A stretch of 30,734 nt of DNA, from NCBI GenBank assembly GCA_041663285.1, contig JBAZSP010000013.1, positions 1 through 30,734 of the forward strand, written 5' to 3'. Shown in pieces: positions 14,421-22,719 of this stretch (its first letter is position 1; each line of letters starts with the position of its first letter). The stretch comes from UBA1435 sp041663285. Its GTDB lineage: Bacteria; Patescibacteriota; Microgenomatia; UBA12405. Position numbers and translations under genes: made by a program. The notes beneath the pieces were generated by a model that saw only the letters and a program-made list of their open reading frames with translations, was not told the DNA's origin and did no database searches.

Positions 14421-17400
14421 TTACGGCTCCAAATAGCGGTAGTAGGAAGTATTGCCCTGGGTAACGTTTTGAATGATCCTATTACCAACCAGGACCATGT
14501 CATAGCTATCAATAGGTAAGGTGAGGTTGCCAAGATAGTAGGAGTAGCTGTCGGTAAGGTTATGCCAGGGGGAAGGAGAGGACCAGTTAAACTTACCATC
14601 AGAGGTAGGAGGAATGAAACGATAGATACCTTCCTGACCCCGGATAAGGATCTGGGTTAAGGTACCCTGGGGATCAACATAGGTGGCGTAACTTAAGTTA
14701 CCCGAAGAGGGTAAGGGAAGAGTACCAAGGGAGAGAACTGACCAGGCAGAGGCATTGGACCAGTCGGGGGTACCATCTGCTTTGGGAGGAATGGTTCTGA
14801 AGTGACTGTTGTTACCTAAGATAAAGTTTTGCCAGAGGGTGCCTGACCTTTCTTTAAAGGTAGTGGCGGCATCAAAGGGAGAGGTGTTACCAGGCAAGAT
14901 AGTATTGGTGGTGATGGTTTGCCAGCTACCGGCTCTAGTGAAGTCAGGAGTACCATCTCCTCTGGGAGGAACTGAGCGAAAGTAAGAGGTGGTACCTTTG
15001 AGAAGATTTTGCCAGAAGTAGTTGGCTTGGTCGGTAAAGGTCACATAGGCCTGATAGGGACCGGGGCCACCGGGGAAGGAGTCAAGGGAGACGGAGGAGA
15101 AGGAAGGAAGGTTAGAGAAATAAAAGACCTGGAGACGATTGTTGCCGGAGTCGGAGACATAAATCTGACCGGAACGGCCTGCAGTAACGTCGACGGGTTC
15201 ATTAAACTGGCTGCCGCCACCACCCGGTGTCCCCCACTTAAGCAAAAACTTACGGTCTGGACTAAGTTTTTGGATACGATTATTGCCGGTATCTGCTATT
15301 AAAATATTGTCGGCGGAATCGTAGGTGATGCCTTGAGAGGAACTTATAAGACCATCTTCGTGGCAACAATCTGACCATCGCCTTAAAAAGCGATCGTTGG
15401 TATCGAAATCTAGGATACTAAAAGCAACACTGTCGATAACCGAAAGCACCCCATGGGAATTTATAGCAATATCAGAGATACCTTCGAATTTTCTTTCTGA
15501 AGCACCATAAGAACTAATCTGGGAAAGATAACTACCCTGACTGTTAAATTTATAAATAGTGTTATTTTTGGAATCTAACACGTACACCATCTGGTTGACA
15601 GGACTTATGGCAATAGAGCCCACAACGGTGAAGCTTTTTTCGGCACCTGGTATCCGAAGATAGGATAAGTACTTGCCTTCACTGTCGTAGATCCTAACAG
15701 GAGTAGTGCTTTGATCGCCAACATAAATACGGTTGGCGGAGTCAACTGCGACAGCACTAGGGAGAGTAAGGTTGGAAACGGATCCCCAAGTCAAAATAAA
15801 ATTACCTTGAGGATCAAATTTTACAATTCGGCTATTACCAGAGTCAGCGACATAAATGTTTCCTAAAGAGTCAACAGCGATTTTTCTGGGACGACTAAGT
15901 GGCTTGTCGGGAAGGAAGGTTTTTACTTCTGTATATGGAACAACTTCTACGGTTTGATTAATCACCGGACCGAAAAAAGCAGATCCATGGCGCATTTGAA
16001 AAGAGTAGGAATATACGCCCGTGGGAGGTGAATTTTGCTGAGTTGAGATGGAGTAAAAAAGAGGGGTAGTGTGACCCGCAGATACAACTCCAGGAAGAGT
16101 GCCAGGGGTAAGGGTGAAGGTGTTGGGTGGCAGGGTGAAACCAAGTTGAGTGGTGGCAGGTGTCCAGTCCCGAGATCCAAGGTTCAGAGCCTGCACCGAA
16201 AGTTCCTTGACTGAATTCTGGCCTATCCAGGCGTGATTTTCGGCTAAGCTTAGCCTGGCGGCAAGAGGATTTCTGATTCCGGATGTTATTAAGGTAATTT
16301 GGGGATCACCCAAAAGATTTAGAGTGTAATAAATATAGCGCATATGACTTTCATTTATGCGCCATACGTTGTCGATCTTGGAATCGTTGTTTATTTCGCC
16401 CAAAATGGAAATGTTTTCAGCAAAGACAGCATCCCAAAATTCTCGGTGATAGCGGTGGGAGGGACCGCCGGTGGCAGCTAGGAATCCGTACCCATAACGA
16501 GAGTTTACCAGAGCGGCAAATGCCGCATGGGGCAAAGTGACCATGTTTTCGGCGATCGAATCGACAGAAGAAAATTCGGATGAGCTAAAATTGTCGAAAG
16601 AGCCGGAGTAACAGGCCTGGCTATAAATCAAGAATGGGGATGAGTTGGTCAGGCCGGCCAGATCGTTAACTACTGGCGGATTATATTCGAGTTTCGCAAG
16701 CCGATGCAGATTGCCGTGGCCTAAATGATTGATGAGGTGCAGATTGGTGTTTATCAGTGTTTTTAATTTTTCTTTTGGCCAGGACGCAACCTCGTCGTCG
16801 TAAAGGGTACGGTTGTCAAAATAGAGCGACCCGTCCAGCCCGGCAGTGGTGTAGTAGTCGACATCAGAGCCGCGATGGATTTCTTCGAGGCCCGGACCAG
16901 CATATTGGGCGATACCACCGAAGCCGAGGTATTCACCGGCAAGATAAGAGCTTTGAAGATACGGATCGGTAGTATCAGAATAAGATATGGTTTTGTTGAC
17001 AAAGTTTTGAATTTCTTCCAGGGAGTCGACAGGAGCCCTTCCGACGGCGACTTCGGGAAGAAAGTCAACATCCTGAACAGAAGAACCATCGCTCATTTCA
17101 CCATATTGACCGTTTTGATTTCCGTCAAGGGTACCGTCAAGGTTGGAATAATATACATCGGAAGGGATGGGGTCTCTTTCGGCAAAATACCGGACTGGCA
17201 CTAATGGCTCTTCGGTCTCTCCACCGTTTATCTGACCATCAGCGTCACCACCCAGAAGGATAAAACGGGTTTGCCAATGCTGGTAAGCATCAATAATGAA
17301 ATTGCGAATTTTGGTTTGGTTATCGGTTTGGCCATCAGGCCGAGTACCAGAATAGTTGGCATAAATATCTTCGGTAGTAACAATTTTGGCAGTGACACCT

Positions 17401-18272
17401 TTTCGGTTTTTATAGTTAACTAGGGGAGTGAACCCGGAGACAAACCGGGAGGGAGTGATGATGACATAGGTGTAGCTCGAAGGGGTAGCGCTGAGGCGGG
17501 AGACGGCGGAGCGGCTATAGTAACGAGTACGAGAAGAACTTAGGGCTCTCGCTGAAGTTGTGTAGGTGGAGGTAAGATCAGGGTTATCTACAAAATTTTT
17601 TACTTTATTCGTATCGGAGGGCAGTGGTGATAGAAGGGATTGAGCTGTAGTTGCAGGCTCTAAAGTGATGGTGAGAGTCATCGATGAGTAGTATGAGACT
17701 GTCAGAGATGAAGGAAGATATTCCAGGGGGTAGAGACTTAAAAGAAGGATTTGATACCCAAACATTGATTGGAGATTTGAGGAGGAGGAGAGAGAAGATG
17801 GATAGGCAGTAGACTGGGAGTAGACCAAAGGGTCGGGTAATGTTGGTTCAGCAGGGTTAAGCCCCAGCCTTGTTAGTTCTTCTTTTGGAAGCAATGGATA
17901 GTCCTTTTGGCCAGGTTGCAAAAGGTATTGACCCGGAAGGGTGATTTTGCTGCCAGAATTGACAACGGCAGATTTGAACTTCTTGCCCGAAGGTATTAGT
18001 ATTTTTAAATCTTTTAGGGGAACGATAGGTTGACCAGGAAGATCGTAGGCCTTAGTGTTGTCCATTTTGATTTGTGAATACCTGGAATCAGAGACAGAGG
18101 AGGTGATCTGGGGCGATGAAAAGTGGTAGGTAAAACGCAGGGTGTTGGTGGCTGAAGCGGCCTGGTTTGAAAAAGTTTGAGTGGTATTAATAGCGGATAC
18201 GGCCAAAGACAAAACAATTACCCCAATGGAAAGAAAAATAAGATGGTATTTATTAATTGGGTCATTAGTCAT
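14421..18272 (-). CDS. Gingipain-type C25 protease with NHL propeller and repeats
   Basis: A 1283-aa exported protein. A signal or anchor helix (about 10-30) is followed by a propeptide-like beta region (45-260). The peptidase C25 domain (about 265-665) carries the His-Gly of NHLGHG (H519) and the catalytic Cys of SQACYSGSFD (C554); their 35-residue spacing resembles gingipains. An Ig-like region (about 670-780) precedes an NHL beta-propeller (784-1052) with repeats such as GNIYVADSGNSRIVKF. The tail (about 1074-1283) holds three full and one partial 60-residue repeats (WQNLL/F..G..S.FR..PP..DGTPD). It probably acts as a cell-surface or released cysteine protease with binding modules. A 20-bp palindrome covers its start codon. 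The ABC-type membrane protein lies upstream. Confidence 0.9.
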   Translation of the reverse strand: MTNDPINKYHLIFLSIGVIVLSLAVSAINTTQTFSNQAASATNTLRFTYHFSSPQITSSVSDSRYSQIKMDNTKAYDLPGQPIVPLKDLKILIPSGKKFKSAVVNSGSKITLPGQYLLQPGQKDYPLLPKEELTRLGLNPAEPTLPDPLVYSQSTAYPSSLSSSSNLQSMFGYQILLLSLYPLEYLPSSLTVSYYSSMTLTITLEPATTAQSLLSPLPSDTNKVKNFVDNPDLTSTYTTSARALSSSRTRYYSRSAVSRLSATPSSYTYVIITPSRFVSGFTPLVNYKNRKGVTAKIVTTEDIYANYSGTRPDGQTDNQTKIRNFIIDAYQHWQTRFILLGGDADGQINGGETEEPLVPVRYFAERDPIPSDVYYSNLDGTLDGNQNGQYGEMSDGSSVQDVDFLPEVAVGRAPVDSLEEIQNFVNKTISYSDTTDPYLQSSYLAGEYLGFGGIAQYAGPGLEEIHRGSDVDYYTTAGLDGSLYFDNRTLYDDEVASWPKEKLKTLINTNLHLINHLGHGNLHRLAKLEYNPPVVNDLAGLTNSSPFLIYSQACYSGSFDNFSSSEFSSVDSIAENMVTLPHAAFAALVNSRYGYGFLAATGGPSHRYHREFWDAVFAENISILGEINNDSKIDNVWRINESHMRYIYYTLNLLGDPQITLITSGIRNPLAARLSLAENHAWIGQNSVKELSVQALNLGSRDWTPATTQLGFTLPPNTFTLTPGTLPGVVSAGHTTPLFYSISTQQNSPPTGVYSYSFQMRHGSAFFGPVINQTVEVVPYTEVKTFLPDKPLSRPRKIAVDSLGNIYVADSGNSRIVKFDPQGNFILTWGSVSNLTLPSAVAVDSANRIYVGDQSTTPVRIYDSEGKYLSYLRIPGAEKSFTVVGSIAISPVNQMVYVLDSKNNTIYKFNSQGSYLSQISSYGASERKFEGISDIAINSHGVLSVIDSVAFSILDFDTNDRFLRRWSDCCHEDGLISSSQGITYDSADNILIADTGNNRIQKLSPDRKFLLKWGTPGGGGSQFNEPVDVTAGRSGQIYVSDSGNNRLQVFYFSNLPSFSSVSLDSFPGGPGPYQAYVTFTDQANYFWQNLLKGTTSYFRSVPPRGDGTPDFTRAGSWQTITTNTILPGNTSPFDAATTFKERSGTLWQNFILGNNSHFRTIPPKADGTPDWSNASAWSVLSLGTLPLPSSGNLSYATYVDPQGTLTQILIRGQEGIYRFIPPTSDGKFNWSSPSPWHNLTDSYSYYLGNLTLPIDSYDMVLVGNRIIQNVTQGNTSYYRYLEP
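14424..15054 (-). repeat. Tandem about 180-bp coding repeats
   Basis: The 3' end of the C25 protease gene encodes units spaced 60 residues apart, with WQN at residues 1087 and 1147, TQI at about 1206 and a partial unit near 1267. Shared positions include FR/YRF, PP and DGTPD or DGKF followed by W. Degeneracy increases toward the C-terminus. Confidence 0.7.
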
Positions 18273-18290
18273 CGTAATTGATATTACGAT
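18271..18290. promoter_or_regulatory. 20-bp perfect palindrome over C25 protease start
   Basis: Arms ATCGTAAT (18271-18278) and ATTACGAT (18283-18290) flank a 4-nt centre. On the - strand the right half runs directly into the ATG of the protease gene. It could be an operator, or an RNA hairpin that hides the start codon. Confidence 0.5.
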
Positions 18291-18325
18291 AATGTCAGGG
18301 CAGGAGACAAGAGATGAATAGGATT

Positions 18326-19252
18326 TTAAGAACGGATGAGATCGGAGATATCGACGGAAATTACAGAACGGCTTCTGGCCAGACGGGAAAGGGCAACTTT
18401 GGTGTCGGTTAAACGATCTTTGACAGTACTTAAATTATTTAAGAATATTTGAGTAGAAGCAACGTATCCTATTATCAGAACCAAATCGGAAATTGATTTG
18501 TCCCCCCGGATAACATTTATTGCCAGATAGAGCAAAATAAAGCTATAAAAAGTGACAGCAACGGTTTGGAGGCTGAACCATTCAACAATTCCCCAGTTGC
18601 ATAAGTGCTGGTAGTGCTTGGTGAACTGCCGCTCCTCTTTGAGAATGTCGTTACTGTCTTGAAGCTTGGCATAATAATCTTCAACCCGAAGGTTGTGGGC
18701 ATTTTTTAGCCGAGCGTAACGCTCGGTAGTAAAAGTGTCGATAAAATAGTAAATCAAGATATAGGCAACTTCGAGAGCAAAAACCTTGAAGTCAAGGAAA
18801 AACAAAATTACCGGAGTAATCATGAGGGAAACCAGACTGTCGATGCCCGGCTGGCGAAAAAGCTCAAAAGTAACACGGACAGCCTCGGAAAAATTGCGAA
18901 TCGCCTGAATGGCTTCATGACGGATGGCTTTGTCGCGGGTCTTAAGATCAGTTATGAGAAAGTCGTGGACGTAAAACTGAAAATTGCTGATAAGATAGTC
19001 CAGCTTAAAAACCGAAAGAATGCGGGTGGTGTTGTCGATGGTAAATATTAGAAAGATGATGGCGATAAGCGGATAGATTTGATCAAGGGAAGAGTTGCTT
19101 TCGATAATTCTAATAGTCCGGGAAAAAAGATAAATTGAAAATAAAGGGAAAAGGGCGGAAACAAACCGAACGGCAAACCAAAAAACAAACTCTTTTTTGT
19201 TGTTTAGTAGTTTAAGAATAAATCTGATGACCTCCCGAGTCTCCTGTGTCAC
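18326..19252 (-). CDS. ABC exporter-like membrane domain without ATPase
   Basis: A 308-aa protein with about six hydrophobic segments in the order of an ABC exporter transmembrane domain (TM pairs near 22-45, 58-80, 133-150, 155-172, 228-248, 255-275) and long cytoplasmic helices between them. The region around RYARLKNAHNLRVEDYYAKL matches the usual coupling-helix area. No Walker A, signature or Walker B sequence follows, and the frame ends after VALSRLARSRSVIS, where a nucleotide-binding domain would normally start. It must pair with a separate ATPase, or it is a relic or regulator. It starts with GTG. It sits upstream of the C25 protease gene on the same strand, 53 nt away. Confidence 0.8.
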   Translation of the reverse strand: MTQETREVIRFILKLLNNKKEFVFWFAVRFVSALFPLFSIYLFSRTIRIIESNSSLDQIYPLIAIIFLIFTIDNTTRILSVFKLDYLISNFQFYVHDFLITDLKTRDKAIRHEAIQAIRNFSEAVRVTFELFRQPGIDSLVSLMITPVILFFLDFKVFALEVAYILIYYFIDTFTTERYARLKNAHNLRVEDYYAKLQDSNDILKEERQFTKHYQHLCNWGIVEWFSLQTVAVTFYSFILLYLAINVIRGDKSISDLVLIIGYVASTQIFLNNLSTVKDRLTDTKVALSRLARSRSVISVDISDLIRS

Positions 19253-19401
19253 GATTTAATTATTCAGCCAAAAGCGGGTTTCGTCAACTTTCTCCAAATT
19301 CGCCCGATAATTAATTAATCAGGAATACAAAATTTAAGTTTTTATTATTGACAATTACAGGAAGTGAAGTGAATCAGAAAATAGTATCAGAAAAGAAGGT
19401 A
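19253..19401. other. Short AT-rich intergenic region
   Basis: 149 nt between two - strand genes. No gene, hairpin with T-run or convincing promoter was seen. A TTGACA-like string occurs at about 19348 on + without a matching -10. Confidence 0.5.
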
Positions 19402-19905
19402 CTAGTTAACGGTTAGAGCTTGGTGGTTAAGCAGGTAATCCTGGCCATTAACGAGAAAAATTATCTGGCCACCTCCAGCGCTAGAAATCTGAAACTGGTG
19501 AAAGGTGGTTTGGGCAAGAGAGCCTACGGGCAGAATGGGCGTCCAGGAGACGGAGTTGGCGCCTTTAAACTTTAGGGTAACGACGGCGGGACGGGAGGTA
19601 AGAAATTGGACAGATATTATTTGCGGGCCAGAGCGACTGATTGACAGATCGGATATTTCGACCTGACCGGAGGCTTGGGACTGGTAGTTGACGGCAAAGT
19701 TAAGCTGGTTTAGGCCAACGGGTAGGGCAAAAGCAGCAACAAGAAAAAAAACAATCTGAGAGCTATGATCGGCAACATCTTTGATGGACCAGCCGAAGAG
19801 GAAAATAATTAGCAAGAAGAACACAAAAAACAAAATAAGACCAAATAGAAGCCATTGGTAGAGCGGTAGACCCAAAAGCGAATAATCGGGAAAGAGAGTA
19901 TTCAC
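19402..19905 (-). CDS. Membrane protein with extracellular beta domain
   Basis: A 167-aa protein with two hydrophobic helices (about 14-40 and 50-68), then a C-terminal region of about 95 residues rich in beta-forming sequence (VEISDLSISRSGPQIISVQF, AVVTLKFKGANSVSWTPIL) that resembles a fibronectin or Ig-like fold. It is unrecognised by family. The start is GTG at 19905 with TACAAT exactly 6 nt upstream. It is divergent from trxB, only 38 nt apart, so the two leaderless promoters are interleaved. It is probably anchored in the membrane with the beta domain outside. Confidence 0.78.
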   Translation of the reverse strand: MNTLFPDYSLLGLPLYQWLLFGLILFFVFFLLIIFLFGWSIKDVADHSSQIVFFLVAAFALPVGLNQLNFAVNYQSQASGQVEISDLSISRSGPQIISVQFLTSRPAVVTLKFKGANSVSWTPILPVGSLAQTTFHQFQISSAGGGQIIFLVNGQDYLLNHQALTVN

Positions 19906-19943
19906 TGATTTATTGTATACGAAGTATGGGATAAAATAGGGAC
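19906..19943. promoter_or_regulatory. Interleaved divergent leaderless promoters
   Basis: The minus direction has TACAAT (rc 19912-19917) 6 nt before the GTG at 19905. The plus direction has TAAAAT (19932-19937) 6 nt before ATG 19944. The 38-nt spacer leaves no room for leaders or Shine-Dalgarno sequences, although AGGG occurs in the plus N6. Confidence 0.65.
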
Positions 19944-21020
19944 ATGAAAAACGGAGAGGAAGTGTGGGAGTCGATTATAATCGGGACCGGACCAGCAGGG
20001 TTAACTGCTGCGATATATCAAATCAGGGCGTCGGTAAAGACGCTGATTATAAGCGGTAACCAGCCGGGAGGACAGCTGACAATCACGACGACGGTAGAAA
20101 ACTTTCCGGGTTTTGCCAATGGAGTGGGGGGAGTGAAATTGATGATGGAGATGCTTTCACAGGTAAAAAACTTGGGAGGAGTAATAAAAAATGGAATAGT
20201 TCTAAAAATCAACCAAAACAAGACATCGGGGAATTTTGAAATTGAACTTGAAGGCGGAGAAAGGCTGGAAAGTAAGTCGGTGATTGTGGCCACCGGAGCC
20301 AGCGCTAAGTGGCTGGGGCTAGAAAAAGAAAGGGGGCTAGTAGGTAAAGGTATCAGCGGTTGCGCGACTTGTGACGGAACATTGTTTAGAGGCAAAACAG
20401 TAGCAATAGTGGGCGGAGGAAATACGGCCTGCGAAGAAGCGGTGTTTTTGGCAAAAATTACCAAGAAGGTCTATATGATCCACCGGAGAGACAGATTCAG
20501 AGCCGGACCAACCGAACAAAAAAGAGTGCTTGACTGCCCGAATATTGAAATTTGGTGGGACAGTGAAGTGGTGGAGATAAACCCTAAATTTGAAATACTT
20601 CCGCCAAAGGCGGATTGTGTCTTTAGCCAAAATTTGTCGTTAGACTCCAAATTTCGAGCTAAAGAAACAAAAAATTCTAAGGAAAGCCAAAATTCAAAAG
20701 ACCAAGATTCAAATGAAATTTTAAAAAGCGTAATGATTAAAAACAACAAAACAGCAGAAGAGAAAATATTGGAGTTAGAAGGATTGTTTGTGGCAATCGG
20801 GAGAACTCCGGCGACTGGTTTTGTTAAGGATTTAGTGGAGCTGGGCAGCGAGGGGCATATTGTCGTGTGCAAAAATCCGGCGTTGCCGACGATGAGTAGC
20901 ATGGAAGGCCTGTTTGCGGCCGGTGATTGTGCTGACGACAGCTATCGACAGGCCATTGTGGCAGCCGGGGACGGAGCCAAGGCTGCCATGGACAGCCAGA
21001 GGTGGTTTGGAGGGAGATGA
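19944..21020 (+). CDS. trxB: Thioredoxin reductase with internal insertion
   Basis: A 358-aa FAD/NADPH disulfide reductase that keeps thioredoxin reduced in the cytoplasm. FAD motif GTGPAG is at 14-19, redox pair C140/C143 (CATC) and NADPH motif GGGN at 157-160 with HRRDRFRA (180-187). The FAD/pyridine C-terminal motif is LFAAGDCADD. The family is about 305-320 residues; the excess is an insert at about 214-260 between EVVEINPK and SVMIKNN, low in complexity (Lys/Ser/Asn/Gln) and coded by a hairpin plus AT-rich repeat-like DNA. The insert falls in a surface turn of the NADPH domain, so activity may be kept. Confidence 0.96.
   Translation: MKNGEEVWESIIIGTGPAGLTAAIYQIRASVKTLIISGNQPGGQLTITTTVENFPGFANGVGGVKLMMEMLSQVKNLGGVIKNGIVLKINQNKTSGNFEIELEGGERLESKSVIVATGASAKWLGLEKERGLVGKGISGCATCDGTLFRGKTVAIVGGGNTACEEAVFLAKITKKVYMIHRRDRFRAGPTEQKRVLDCPNIEIWWDSEVVEINPKFEILPPKADCVFSQNLSLDSKFRAKETKNSKESQNSKDQDSNEILKSVMIKNNKTAEEKILELEGLFVAIGRTPATGFVKDLVELGSEGHIVVCKNPALPTMSSMEGLFAAGDCADDSYRQAIVAAGDGAKAAMDSQRWFGGR
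20592..20730. repeat. Low-complexity insert with hairpin inside trxB
   Basis: It contains TCCGCC-AAA-GGCGGA (20600-20614), a perfect hairpin, then AT-rich text with repeated CCAAAATT, AATTCAAAAG and GATTCAAATG. Such text looks intergenic, yet it is read in frame in trxB. Confidence 0.6.
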
Positions 21021-21034
21021 GAGGGTAAACCGGT

Positions 21035-22219
21035 CTAGAAAGATGAAGTGAGTTTTTTAATTTTAGCGATAAAGACATCTCTGGAAAACTGCTTGGCGCG
21101 GGATTGACAAGATTTTGAGATTGCTTCAGCCGATGTTATGTCGGCTTCGCAATGACGGCTAAGAAGATTTTGGAGTCGTTTAATGGCGGCGGCGCAGGAA
21201 GAGGGAGTCAGTTCGTCAAACAACACTCCGGTTTTGCCATCAATTACGGTCTCGGACGTACCGCCGGCGTTATAGCCAATTACCGGGCAACCGCAGGCCA
21301 TAGCTTCGACAGGCATAATGCCAAAATCTTCCTGGTCAGAGCAAAAAATAAAGGCTTTGGCCTGGGAATATAATTTGGCCTTTTGAAGTTGGTCGACTTC
21401 ACCCAAAAATTCAATGGTTGGCCCCGATATTTTTTTTAGGTCGGATTCGAAACCAGCAAAATCGCGGCCGAAAACTTTGAGAGGAACTTTGAGCTTATTA
21501 CAGGCTTGAATAGCGATATCGTAACGTTTGGCACGGGCTAATCTTCCACCAGTAAGATAAAAAGTCTTGCGCTTAATGATTTTTGATGGATGAGATTGCT
21601 TCGTCCCGGTTATATCGGGACTCGCAATGACGGGGGCTGGGATATCGACAGGGGGATTGATGATAATGGATTTTTGGCGATAGAATTTCCAGATACGATC
21701 TGAAGTGGATTGGGAATTAGCAATAAAATGGTCGACATTCTGGGCATATTTAAAATCATAAAGACGAAGAATGTGATTAATAACAGCAACTACAGCACGG
21801 ACTATTTTATTGTTGGTTAGCTGGCGAGCTGTGGGCAGACCGTAAAGATAGCGCGGTGGGGTGTGGCAGTAGCAAAGTAGCTTGGCGGATTTTTTATTAA
21901 GGGCGTTGGGAAAGTAGGCGCCGGTAGCAGAGGAGATAATTAAGTCAAAAGTCTGAAAGTCGAAAAGTCTGAAAGCTAAAGGAGAGAGAAGGCGAAGAGG
22001 ACTGATTAGCTTGGAAGCGAAGGGAATAAATTTAAAAAAACTTTGATGAACGCGGCTCCCCCACTTTTGTTCGAGCCGTGGACGGTGGGGGCCAAAAAAT
22101 TCGGGACGATAAAGAGTAGTAAAAATCGGGGCGCCGGGGAAAATATCGGACAGGGTTTCCAGAACCAACTCGGCTCCGCCATATTCTTTGAGATAGTCGT
22201 GAACGAGGGCGATTCTCAT
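21035..22219 (-). CDS. GT4-family glycosyltransferase
   Basis: A 394-aa GT-B glycosyltransferase starting at ATG 22219 (MRIALVHDYLKEYGGAE, the family-typical beginning). An upstream in-frame ATG at 22231 lies in the flanking repeat. The N-terminal Rossmann domain contains YCHTPPRYLY; the C-terminal domain has GRLARAKRYD and the EX7E motif E297/E305 in EDFGIMPVEAMACG, which contacts the nucleotide-sugar. It likely transfers a hexose in surface glycan or lipid-linked polymer synthesis. Two palindromic repeats are read in frame: about residues 195-213 in the linker between domains, and about 354-369 near the C-terminus. It is convergent with trxB across a 14-nt gap. Confidence 0.93.
   Translation of the reverse strand: MRIALVHDYLKEYGGAELVLETLSDIFPGAPIFTTLYRPEFFGPHRPRLEQKWGSRVHQSFFKFIPFASKLISPLRLLSPLAFRLFDFQTFDLIISSATGAYFPNALNKKSAKLLCYCHTPPRYLYGLPTARQLTNNKIVRAVVAVINHILRLYDFKYAQNVDHFIANSQSTSDRIWKFYRQKSIIINPPVDIPAPVIASPDITGTKQSHPSKIIKRKTFYLTGGRLARAKRYDIAIQACNKLKVPLKVFGRDFAGFESDLKKISGPTIEFLGEVDQLQKAKLYSQAKAFIFCSDQEDFGIMPVEAMACGCPVIGYNAGGTSETVIDGKTGVLFDELTPSSCAAAIKRLQNLLSRHCEADITSAEAISKSCQSRAKQFSRDVFIAKIKKLTSSF
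21118..21155. repeat. Palindromic repeat, copy 2 (inside glycosyltransferase)
   Basis: Outer frame GAGATTGC...GCAATGACG, inner arms AGCCGA / TCGGCT around a 7-nt loop. Translated on - it gives RHCEADITSAEAIS in the glycosyltransferase C-terminus. Confidence 0.75.
21592..21633. repeat. Palindromic repeat, copy 3 (inside glycosyltransferase)
   Basis: The same outer frame GAGATTGC...GCAATGACG with inner arms GTCCCG / CGGGAC. Translated on - it gives VIASPDITGTKQSH in the linker between the two Rossmann domains. Confidence 0.75.
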
Positions 22220-22221
22220 TG

Positions 22222-22234
22222 GAATAACCAATAA
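22222..22234. repeat. Left inverted repeat of IVP cassette
   Basis: GAATAACCAATAA, the first unit of a longer run of AACCAATA-type repeats extending to about 22270. It is the inverted match of 22707-22719. Confidence 0.65.
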
Positions 22235-22303
22235 ACCAATAAACCAATAACCAAATAATAACCAATTTTACAATTTCCAATTAAATGACAGTTGATAATA
22301 ATA

Positions 22304-22678
22304 TCAAGCATTCTTGCGTGTGATTTTTATAATAATGGAAGATAAAATATTTCGAATTTGAGTACATTCATCAATTAATTTTACAATCTGCAAACTCAAG
22401 GTCGGATTAGCCTGCTGAACCAGTTGCAGCCAAAAAATTGTTTCTTTGGCTTCTTTTCTGGAAATCCTTAATCTTAAAACAAAATCCTTGTTGCCTAAGG
22501 AATCATTAGCTTCTCTGTAATTAGCGCCGACAGAGCCAGCAGAGCGAATCATTTGGTCGACAAGTTTATTATTTACGATATTATTTGGTAGTATCTGGCA
22601 TATTTTGATTATGGATTTGGCAAAGTCCAAAGTTCTGTCTTCAAGATTAAACTTATTGGTAGATTGAATATTAGTCAT
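22304..22678 (-). CDS. Four-helix bundle protein (23S rRNA IVS type)
   Basis: A 124-aa four-helix bundle protein of the S23/23S intervening-sequence family: LDFAKSIIKICQIL, QMIRSAGSVGANYREAND and the third and fourth helices around RISRKEAKETIFWLQLV. These proteins were first found in insertions of 23S rRNA genes and are now seen scattered in many genomes, especially CPR; their function is uncertain. Here the gene stands alone, without rRNA sequence, between two unrelated genes. It is framed by inverted AACCAATA-type repeats that reach the glycosyltransferase start on one side and the exonuclease stop on the other. This suggests a small mobile cassette. Confidence 0.92.
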   Translation of the reverse strand: MTNIQSTNKFNLEDRTLDFAKSIIKICQILPNNIVNNKLVDQMIRSAGSVGANYREANDSLGNKDFVLRLRISRKEAKETIFWLQLVQQANPTLSLQIVKLIDECTQIRNILSSIIIKITRKNA

Positions 22679-22706
22679 TGGAATTTATTTGGAACTTGGA
22701 ATTTGG

Positions 22707-22719
22707 TTATTGGTTATTC
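22707..22719. repeat. Right inverted repeat of IVP cassette
   Basis: TTATTGGTTATTC, a perfect inverted match of 22222-22234. It ends on the first base of the exonuclease stop codon complement (22719-22721), so the element abuts the gene end. Confidence 0.65.

Noticed and set aside
21118..21633. CRISPR-like repeats
   Set aside because: Only two copies 470 nt apart inside a coding gene, with internal palindromes and no regular spacers.
22220..22231. Upstream ATG of the glycosyltransferase
   Set aside because: It lies in the flanking AACCAATA repeat; ATG 22219 gives the conserved MRIALVHDYL start.
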